Shown: positions 25,437 to 33,300 of the stretch, piece by piece
How the letters are laid out: every line of letters begins with the position of its first letter
Position numbering within the stretch: position 1 is the first letter of the stretch
Program-made: the position numbers and the translations under genes
Assembly (NCBI GenBank): GCA_038259125.1
Contig: JBBSPC010000002.1
Location: 29,761-93,760, forward strand
Origin: Waterburya sp038259125
GTDB taxonomy: Bacteria > Cyanobacteriota > Cyanobacteriia > Cyanobacteriales > Xenococcaceae
Direction of reading: 5' to 3'
DNA: 64,000 nucleotides
Notes under the pieces: generated by a model
The model's input: the letters and a program-made list of their open reading frames with translations, nothing else
The model's database searches: none
What the model was told of the DNA's origin: nothing

Positions 25437-25582
25437 ATATCTAGTAACAATATTTTATATATTTCTTCTAATTTATATTTTATCGTCAATTAAAAGTAAT
25501 CGACTTTCGGGAATTACTATAACTATTTCAGGGTTTAACCCCAGGTTTATACTAGAAAGTTAAAAACACTAGTAGAACAGAT

Positions 25583-25598
25583 GCGATCGCGCGATCGC
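25583..25598. repeat. two adjoining HIP1 octamers
   Basis: Two GCGATCGC copies stand back to back in the def-kinase spacer. Single HIP1 copies are common across this window and typical of cyanobacterial chromosomes. Confidence 0.8.
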
Positions 25599-25640
25599 GT
25601 ACCCTACGGATCGACCTTGGTTTTTTAAGTTTTATTGTCC

Positions 25641-27062
25641 TCAAAATTTTCTTTGGGTCAAAGGCATATTTAACCATTGACTAAGCTCTTGCGCCAACCA
25701 ATCTAGCTCGATGTTTGATAGAGTATCCACGCTAAAATTATTTTTATCGTGAACAGCACTACTTAATTTGTAAGCTTGCCCGTCAGCCCAGATAACTACG
25801 GACGATGCTGTAGAATTGTCATCATTATTTTTGATTTTCCAACCTGACGGGGTACGTTCAATAGCGGTAATATTTTGTCTGGAGGTTGGTTTTGGTTTTT
25901 GATATTTTATCCCTAAACATTCATAGATTAAAGAAATTTGCTTAGGGTTTATTTGTAGTTTGGTAGTACCAAAAAGTGTAAATATAATTGCTAAGATCAT
26001 TGCCAAGCCAGCAGTCCAGAAAGGAATTGAGAATAAAGCAAACATAAGATTAATTGGAAAAGGAGCCATAAACACGGCAAACCCAGTCCAAAAAATCAAA
26101 AAGCTGTTCCAGGCGATCGCAAACGAAACTAGCCAAATTAACCCTAGTGTAAAACCCTTGGGAGGAATAAAAACTGTTATTTCTGCTGCTGTTTGGCGCA
26201 GCACAATTTTACTAAAGGCTGGCTGCTTAATTATCTCAGTCTCTTTTTTTAGAGCAATGGGGTGTTTGAGAGCCTGCAATGCTTCTGCTGCTGAACAAAA
26301 ACGGCGATCGCAATTTGGCTCAATCAGCTTACGCAACCAATTTTTTAAGGCAGGGCTAAGACTAACTTGTTCTTCAAATAATATACGTCCATCTTTACTG
26401 GGTAACTCTGTAGGATGCGCCCCTGTAGCCAGATAAATTAAAGTTGCACCTAAACTATAGAGATCCGATGCGGGTGTAGTTTTACCGCCAAATTGTTCTG
26501 GAGGCATATAGCCATAAGTACCAACTACGGTTATAGTTCCTCCTTCTTGGGCTGCAATATTTTTGACTGCACCGAAATCAACCAAATAAACTTGACCAAC
26601 GCTGTTACCCGATCTATTAGTTAACAAAATATTACTAGGCTTGATATCTCGATGAATTATAGAGGGTTGTCGCTGATGGAGATGTTGCAAAATATTCAGC
26701 AGGGCTTCGGCTATTTGCTCAATTTCCAATTCACTAAAACTACGTCCAGCTTTTAATGAAGCTTCTAAAGAAGGCGCATCAATATATTCTTGAACTAAAG
26801 CAAAACCTTGGCAGCGAGGCAAATCTAGTTCAAAATAATCTAAATAATTAGGAATAGCAGAATGATCTAGGTTTTTTAAAGTTTGTGCCTCTCTCTCAAA
26901 TAACTTAAAGTCTTCCCATTCAGAATCTAGACCAAATTTAAGCAGTTTAATGATGACTATCTGCTTAGTATTTAAGTCTTGCGCCAGTAGTGTTTCTCTA
27001 CCGCCACGTTTACTTAACTGTGCTTTAATTTGATAGGTTTCGTGGAGAATTTCACCCTTCAT
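25641..27062 (-). CDS. membrane Ser/Thr protein kinase
   Basis: 473 aa from the ATG at 27062; the frame stays open upstream to 27152 but those 30 residues do not look like kinase sequence. The kinase domain (about 5-270) has an unusual nucleotide loop (K-R-G-G-R-E-T), the ATP Lys in V-I-I-K-L-L, catalytic H-R-D-I-K-P-S-N, V-D-F-G and an A-P-E-like M-P-P-E-Q. Two membrane spans follow (about 305-365), then a 100-residue soluble tail. Hanks-type kinases like this relay stress signals; the target is unknown. Confidence 0.85.
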   Translation of the reverse strand: MKGEILHETYQIKAQLSKRGGRETLLAQDLNTKQIVIIKLLKFGLDSEWEDFKLFEREAQTLKNLDHSAIPNYLDYFELDLPRCQGFALVQEYIDAPSLEASLKAGRSFSELEIEQIAEALLNILQHLHQRQPSIIHRDIKPSNILLTNRSGNSVGQVYLVDFGAVKNIAAQEGGTITVVGTYGYMPPEQFGGKTTPASDLYSLGATLIYLATGAHPTELPSKDGRILFEEQVSLSPALKNWLRKLIEPNCDRRFCSAAEALQALKHPIALKKETEIIKQPAFSKIVLRQTAAEITVFIPPKGFTLGLIWLVSFAIAWNSFLIFWTGFAVFMAPFPINLMFALFSIPFWTAGLAMILAIIFTLFGTTKLQINPKQISLIYECLGIKYQKPKPTSRQNITAIERTPSGWKIKNNDDNSTASSVVIWADGQAYKLSSAVHDKNNFSVDTLSNIELDWLAQELSQWLNMPLTQRKF

Positions 27063-27212
27063 TATTTTGGTATTGATAACTTTCTTTAACTTTATGCAGA
27101 CAATAGCAACTTCTAGCAACTTCTGCTGGCTATATCTATATTGCCCATTCAAGATCTGAAAACAACCTGCTGATTAAACCTCTTTACTTTTCTTCTACTT
27201 TTTCTATCCATC

Positions 27213-27317
27213 TTGAGAGAACGTGACACCAAAGAACTTTGGGGAAAATCCCGTAGCGCGATCATTCGTAACTTAGTAGAAGCGGGATTAGATTCGTTAG
27301 GTTCAATTCATACTTAA
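27213..27317 (+). pseudogene. possible remnant of a ribbon-helix-helix protein
   Basis: A 34-codon frame from TTG at 27213 to TAA at 27317 encodes two helices joined by a turn, with K-S-R-S-A-I-I-R-N-L-V-E-A-G-L, which resembles the second half of CopG/Arc-type DNA-binding domains. The N-terminal strand is missing in this frame, though a neighbouring frame carries T-F-S-I-H-L-E-R just before it, which would fit a frameshift. It may instead be a genuine short gene. It is upstream of the unknown 355-aa gene. Confidence 0.35.
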
Positions 27318-27373
27318 ATTTCTGCAATCTCGATCTGTGCTAACCTGCTTTTTACTGTTATATTTTGCCCCGC

Positions 27374-28441
27374 ATGAGTGAAGCTACCGTAGTTAATGGA
27401 AATGGCGTATCAAACGAAGAAATCGTGGCTGCTTTGGAGATTCCCGCAGATTTTAATTTTGATTTGCCCGATCCTGAAGATGAAGCAATTGGTGAATCAG
27501 ATTTCCAACATCAATTAGATACGATCTGGAAGATTTGCGATCGCTTTGATCTGCAAACAGACATCTGGCGCGGGCGTATTTTACGCTCGGTTAGAGACAG
27601 GGAAAAGAAAGGCGGTGAAGGTAGAGGTGCAGGATTTCTCAACTGGCTCAAAGATCGCGAAATTACCAAATCTCAGGCTTACGCTTTGATTCAATTGGCA
27701 AATAGTGCCGATACTCTCTTAGCAGATGGACAGTTAGACCCAGAAAGCATTAATAATTTTAGTAAGCGGGCATTTGTAGAAACCGCCAAATCTGCCCCTG
27801 AAGTTCAGCAGTTGGTAAGCGAGGCTGCTCAAAAAGGCGATCGCATTACTCGCCGTGAAGTAAAGCAGCTTTCTGATGAGTGGACTGCCATGAGTTCGGA
27901 ATTACTCCCCGATGAGATCAAAGAAAAAGCAGCAGCAGGAATTTTACCCGCTCGTCATCTTGCCCCTTTAGTGCGGGAAATGGAAAAGTTACCTGATTCT
28001 CACCTAGTAGAAATTAAAAAGGAAATTGCCGAAAGTCCTGATATTGATACGGTCAAGCTGATGACCACCGAAGCCAAGAATTTAGCCAAATATCTTGATG
28101 CTGCTGCCCAGGTGCAAACCCTGCGAGATAAGGCGGTAGATATGGAGATGGCACTAGAAGAGGCTTTAAGACTAGACTGTATTAACACTGCTGCGGACTT
28201 GGTTAAACAAGCCACCACTTTAGAGCAAACTGTAGGCAAACTTTATACTACCTGGAAACGCATGGGCAACGTTGCCGATCGTCTTTATGTAGAAACGGGG
28301 GCATCTAATCCTCACTTGCGATCGCTTTTGACCTGCTTAGAAACTCTAACTGGCGATATTATCGAAGTACCTTTGGATGAAGAAGGACAAATTGTACGTC
28401 TGAAAGTTTTAAATGAAGATATGAATGCGATTGATAATTAA
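27374..28441 (+). CDS. conserved-looking protein of unknown function, 355 aa
   Basis: I chose the ATG at 27374; an in-frame TTG at 27365 adds three residues. The protein is acidic and highly helical with no membrane span or signal. Residues about 45-120 (I-W-K-I-C-D-R-F...F-L-N-W-L-K-D-R-E-I-T-K-S-Q-A-Y-A-L-I-Q-L-A) resemble the KilA/ParB-like helix-turn-helix seen in chromosome-partition proteins, and 150-190 (D-R-I-T-R-R-E-V-K-Q-L) looks like a second helix pair. The C-terminal part is a long coiled region. A DNA-associated role is a guess from these helices. Confidence 0.7.
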   Translation: MSEATVVNGNGVSNEEIVAALEIPADFNFDLPDPEDEAIGESDFQHQLDTIWKICDRFDLQTDIWRGRILRSVRDREKKGGEGRGAGFLNWLKDREITKSQAYALIQLANSADTLLADGQLDPESINNFSKRAFVETAKSAPEVQQLVSEAAQKGDRITRREVKQLSDEWTAMSSELLPDEIKEKAAAGILPARHLAPLVREMEKLPDSHLVEIKKEIAESPDIDTVKLMTTEAKNLAKYLDAAAQVQTLRDKAVDMEMALEEALRLDCINTAADLVKQATTLEQTVGKLYTTWKRMGNVADRLYVETGASNPHLRSLLTCLETLTGDIIEVPLDEEGQIVRLKVLNEDMNAIDN

Positions 28442-28520
28442 CCTTTAGCCGATAATATTTGTGTATGGGCGTGTCATGTAGCGTCCTTTTCGCTCTTTTA
28501 CTCCCCTGAACGCCAAAACA

Positions 28521-28560
28521 AAACCAGAGCAAGATAAGTTATTTCTTCTGGCTCTGGTTT
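28521..28560. terminator. bidirectional terminator hairpin
   Basis: Ten-bp perfect stem AAACCAGAGC (28521-28530) with GCTCTGGTTT (28551-28560), 20-nt loop. On the minus strand it is followed by TGTTTTGG. It lies between the convergent unknown gene and the RRM gene and could serve both. Confidence 0.65.
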
Positions 28561-28698
28561 ATAAAGCGAATGCTTTAAATTTTGATTTTCAACACTTTAC
28601 TATTACTGATTTAGAAACGAATCATCTCTAGATAAAATAACCTAGAATTAATTTACTTAATTCCTAAAAGTGTTGGTTTCTTAATTTAGCGAATATGC

Positions 28699-28983
28699 TT
28701 AGAAACGGTTGTTTCGACGACCACCGCTATTTCTGTTATCTTCACGGGGTCTAGCTTTATTGACTTTAAGCTGACGATCCATCCATTCTGCTCCATCTAA
28801 AGCTTCAATAGCTTTATCTTCATTAGCTTCTGACTCCATTTCTACAAAAGCAAATCCTCTAGGACGATCTGTTTCGCGGTCAGTAGGAATATGAACCCGT
28901 TTAACAGTTCCATATTCTGTAAAGACTTCGCTTAAATCTTCTTGATTTACTTCGTAAGATAGGTTGCCTACGTAAATTGACAT
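28699..28983 (-). CDS. RRM RNA-binding protein (cyanobacterial Rbp type)
   Basis: 94 aa. One RNA-recognition motif: RNP2 I-Y-V-G-N-L at 3-8 and RNP1 R-G-F-A-F-V-E-M at 42-49. The tail after residue 80 is short and Arg/Asn-rich (R-N-S-G-G-R-R-N-N-R-F) rather than the long glycine-rich tail of cold-induced family members. Such proteins bind mRNA and, in cyanobacteria, help place transcripts near thylakoids and survive cold. A long untranslated region with an inverted repeat lies upstream. Confidence 0.92.
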   Translation of the reverse strand: MSIYVGNLSYEVNQEDLSEVFTEYGTVKRVHIPTDRETDRPRGFAFVEMESEANEDKAIEALDGAEWMDRQLKVNKARPREDNRNSGGRRNNRF

Positions 28984-29037
28984 ACTTTTAATTGTCTACT
29001 CAATGAGTGTTGTGTGTTAGAGAGACAAGATTATAGG

Positions 29038-29170
29038 AAAAGAAATAGCGCAATACTCTACGGAAAAGACCTTTAGATACTGGATACAAACTTAATCGTT
29101 AATCTCTTGATTCTCAGTCTAAATATTAACACTATTATCAAGATAAGAGTAAAATTGCGCTACTTCTTTT
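29038..29170. repeat. 133-bp inverted-repeat element upstream of the RRM gene
   Basis: A 17-base end (29038-29054, containing GAAATAGCGCAAT) is inverted at 29154-29170 with one mismatch. The gap 28984-29472 (489 bp) otherwise shows no gene; it also has an AGTCCCCAAGTCC stretch near 29370 and a GTGTACCCACCGCA fragment at 29458 shared with the repeat at 14775. This could be a MITE or a long-range leader hairpin of the RRM mRNA. Confidence 0.45.
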
Positions 29171-29472
29171 TTCATGGGCGATCGCATTTTTAATAGTTCT
29201 AACTTCCAAACCTAGTTACTCAATAGTTTCCATCCATTTTTGCCCTGTACGTCAATTTGATTAATTATTTTTAAGACCGCGGTAAAATCATAAAATTTAT
29301 AACGATGCTCAAACAAATTTATTCATTAAGTAGAGCGACATAATTAAACTGAAAATAGAATTCTCCTAGTCCCCAAGTCCTTCAACCGTAGCAAATATTT
29401 AAGTATTTCATATAATTTTTATAGGTTAAGCTGTTTTGTCAGTCAGAGGTCAGTAAGGTGTACCCACCGCAG

Positions 29473-30129
29473 TTAGTCAGAAGGTTTACGGTAACTTGCC
29501 ATAGCTTGTATCGCATACTTAATTCGAGCGCGAATAGCTGCTTCTGGTTCATTATCAATCAATTTCTGAAAAGCGATCGCAATTTCTGAAAGCAATTCTG
29601 GCTGAGTTTGGGACAAGGTATTGCTTAAAGCCTCTAAACCCACTACCGCAGCGTAGCGCACTACCCACTCGCCATCTTCTGTAGCGAGAAGTAGAGTTTT
29701 TAGCACCTTTTTTTGGGCGGGGATAACTTCACTCTCAGGTAACTTTGACCAGAGAATACTGCCCAAGCCTTTTGCTGCTGCACGACGTACACTTTGAGAA
29801 AAATCAGAAACCGCAGCCTTTAGTAGTAAATCCAAAGCTGAAGGATCGCCAATACCTGCAAAGACTCTCGTTGCCCAAGCCCTTGCACCATAGTTATATC
29901 CATCCAGGTTTTTCAGCAGATAAGGAACAACAGGTTCACCAATTTGAATTAAACCATCTACCGCAGCCACCGCTGCACCTGGGTTATTGAACCCTAAAAC
30001 TTCTACTAAGGTAGGTATAGCAGCTTGATCGCCAACTTCTGCCAAGTTTTCGACAGTTTCTAAGAGTAAATCGGCTGAGTCGGCTTTGTTTACCGCATTG
30101 ATTAATTGTTGAACATCGGACATTGGCAA
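29473..30129 (-). CDS. cpcF: HEAT-repeat phycocyanobilin lyase subunit, CpcF-like
   Basis: 218 aa, made of about five HEAT-like helical repeats. L-G-F-N-N-P-G-A-A-V-A-A-V-D-G-L, Y-N-Y-G-A-R-A-W-A and S-V-R-R-A-A-A-K-G-L-G are the segments I associate with CpcF, the beta half of the CpcE/F lyase that attaches phycocyanobilin to the phycocyanin alpha chain. The partner CpcE and the cpc operon are not in this window, which is unusual but not rare. A related lyase (PecF-like or orphan HEAT protein) is possible. Met3 (30123) is an equal start candidate. Confidence 0.75.
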   Translation of the reverse strand: MPMSDVQQLINAVNKADSADLLLETVENLAEVGDQAAIPTLVEVLGFNNPGAAVAAVDGLIQIGEPVVPYLLKNLDGYNYGARAWATRVFAGIGDPSALDLLLKAAVSDFSQSVRRAAAKGLGSILWSKLPESEVIPAQKKVLKTLLLATEDGEWVVRYAAVVGLEALSNTLSQTQPELLSEIAIAFQKLIDNEPEAAIRARIKYAIQAMASYRKPSD

Positions 30130-30338
30130 ATTAAGGCTGGTTAAAATTTACAATCTGAGATCTGCTAAAAGCTAATTTTACTATTCTGAGCGTCCTAAAT
30201 ATATTAATGCGATCGCGCCCATAAATTTAAAAATCATGCTGTCTTTTCATAGTTGTGATGTTAAAACCAAACCGCATAAATATAAAACATCCAATCTATA
30301 GATATATACTGACTTTTATAATAAATCTCTAAAAAGCG

Positions 30339-33300
30339 ATGTGTCCTCGCGTCAAATCTCGCCCTAGCTCAAAAACCGCTGCTAAACTGTGGGTTCTTTT
30401 GATCGGGGTTAACCGATACCAAGATCAAAAAAATTTACCTTCGCTACAATATTCAGCACTAGACTGTCAGGGATTAGGGGAAGCACTAACCGAGGCAACC
30501 GCTAGCTTTAGTGCCAAAGAAGTTATTATTCACCATGATTTTATTAGTCAGCGTCCTTGTGTAGCAGATGTTCAGCAAAGTATCTCCCATATTATTAATG
30601 CTGCACAAGCTGAAGACACTATTTTGTTTTATTTTTCAGGACACGGTATTTTAGAAGCGAGTAGCCAGCAGGTAGTTCTTTGTTTAGCCGATACCAATAC
30701 AGAAAAACTATTAACAACAGGTTTACCATTAAATACTTTATTAAAACAATTAAGCAATTGTGCAGCCAGTCAGCAACTAGTTTGGTTAGATGCTTGTCAT
30801 AGTGGCGGGATGACCCTAAGAGGCACATCGAAGATATCTTTGCCAAATTCCAGTACTCGCTTAGTTGAAGTTTTACGTCATAAAGCCGCCGAAAGTAAAG
30901 GCTTTTATGCTTTATTGTCCTGCGACCAATCTCAACAGTCTTGGGAGTTTCCTGAATTAGGGCATGGGGTGTTTACCTACTATTTGATGCGCGGTTTACG
31001 AGGAGAAGCAGCCGACTCTCAAGGGATTATTGAAGCTGATGCTTTATATCAATATGTTTATCATCAAACTCTGCGCTATATCGATAAGACTAACCAGCAG
31101 ATACGCTTAATTAATCAACAAAAAAGCAATCGAGGCGAAAGTAGACTACAATCCGAGTTTCCGTTCCAGACTCCTAAGCGCATTGTTGAAGGCTTTGGTA
31201 AAGTTGTACTAGGAAAGCGATCGCCAGTCAATTTAGAGATTAATCCTCGCCAAGCATTAGTAGTTGATGGTGGATTTAAGGCGAACTCGACGACTTTGGC
31301 TTTGAGTCAAATTTTACAAAATGCTGGGGATTTTAAGCTGAGATACTTTCCTCAAACTAATGAATCTTGGTCATGGGTAAAAAATGCGATCGCGACTTGT
31401 TTAGATGCTAGAGCAAAGACTCAAGGGAAGGAAAAAATTAATACTGCTTTACTCTACTTGCGAGGAGAAATATCAACCACCGCCACAGGGGAATCATGGT
31501 TAGTATTGCAGAATGATATTCGCTTATCTCGTTCTTGGTTAAGAAAAGTTCTCAAAGATTCTCGTGTTAACCAGCAAATAGTCATCCTTGATTGTCCTGG
31601 AGAAAATTCTTTAGTTGATTGGGTAGAAGATCTACAGCTTGAAGAATCGAGAGGGCAATGTTTAATTGCAGCCAATTCACCCTTAGGTAATTCTCAGCAG
31701 TTTGCCGAGGCATTATTGGAAACGCTTCAAAATGCCGATCCTGACGCAGAATTAACTATTGCAGCCTTGATCGGTCAATTACAGTTAAGTTTGGCAGGAA
31801 CGGGAATTGTGACTCAGGTGTGGCTATCAGGTACTCAGGGAGTAATTGATATCCTAACAGCTAAGAAAGGAATTAATGAGCATCAACAGTCATTAGACTT
31901 AGGTATCTGTCCCTATATGGGCTTAAAAGCTTTTGGTGAAGATACTGCCGAATACTTTTATGGTCGAGAAGCACTGGTGCAGAAAATGCTCAACCAAATT
32001 AATCATAAGCTAACTATGGCGGTGGTCGGTGCTTCAGGGAGTGGTAAATCTTCTGCCGTCCAGGCGGGATTAATGGCACAACTGAGACAGGGTAAACAAA
32101 TTCCAGGTAGCGATCGCTGGTGGCTTGGTTGTTTTCGTCCTGGTAGCCAGCCTGTGCAAACTTTAGCTAAGTTATTAACTGATTCTAGGGGCAAAGAATC
32201 TCAAGCACAACAACTACAAATTGAGGGATTACTTTACCAAGGAGTAGAAGGATTTGTCTGCTGGCTAAGAACTCGCATCGAACCGATGGTATTACTGGTA
32301 ATTGACCAGTTTGAGGAATTATTTACTCTAGCGGCAGAGAGAGAACGTCAAAAGTTTATCAAATTAATTTTAGGTGCAGTTAAATACGCAGGCGATCGCT
32401 TTAAATTAGTTTTAACTATTCGTGTTGATTTTGTCGCTTCCTGTTTGGAAATATCCGAATTGGCACAAATATTGCAACAAAATAGTATTTTAGTACCGCC
32501 CTATCTCACAGAAGCCGATTATCGCCGTGCTATTGTCAAACCTGCCGAACAGGTAGGCTTACAGGTTGAATCGGGTTTAGTTGAAGTACTCTTACAAGAT
32601 TTAGATCGTTCGGCAGGTGATTTACCTCTGCTACAGTTTGCTTTGCAACAACTCTGGTCACAACGCGACAACGGCAAATTAACCCTCCAGGCATATCAAG
32701 AATTGGCAGGAATTAAAGGTGCATTAGAAAGACAGGCACAGGCAGTATATGATAATCTCGATCCACCCTCTCAAGACTGTGCGCGCTGGATTTTTCTGAA
32801 CCTAACTCAACTGGGAGAGGGTACAGAAGATACTCGCCGTCGGGTTGCCAAATCAGATTTAATCGTCGCCAAATACCCAGAAGCTTTAGTCAACAGAACT
32901 CTACGCCTTCTCACTGATGCCAAACTGCTGGTAGTTAACCTAGATGATGGTAGCAACTTAGGACAAAGCCGTAGCCAAGTTAATCCCCCCGAAGACGATG
33001 AATTATTCCTTGAAGCCATGCGCCAAGAGGTAACAGTGGAAGTTGTCCATGAAATTTTAATTCGTCATTGGTCAAGTCTGCGCTGGTGGTTAGAAGAAAA
33101 TCGAGCTAGATTGCGATCACAACGTCAGATTGAACAAGCAGCAATACTATGGCAACAAAAAGATTGCCAAGATGACTTTCTCTTGCGGGGTGTTCGTTTA
33201 GCTGAAGCAGAAGAAATATTTATTCAATACACTGATGAGTTATCAGATACTGCTAAAGAATATGTGGCTACCTGTATTGATGCCAGACTGGCAGAACAAA

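Noticed and set aside
25960..26436. 158-codon plus-strand frame opposite the kinase gene
   Set aside because: Antisense shadow of the kinase; no ribosome site and no recognisable motif.
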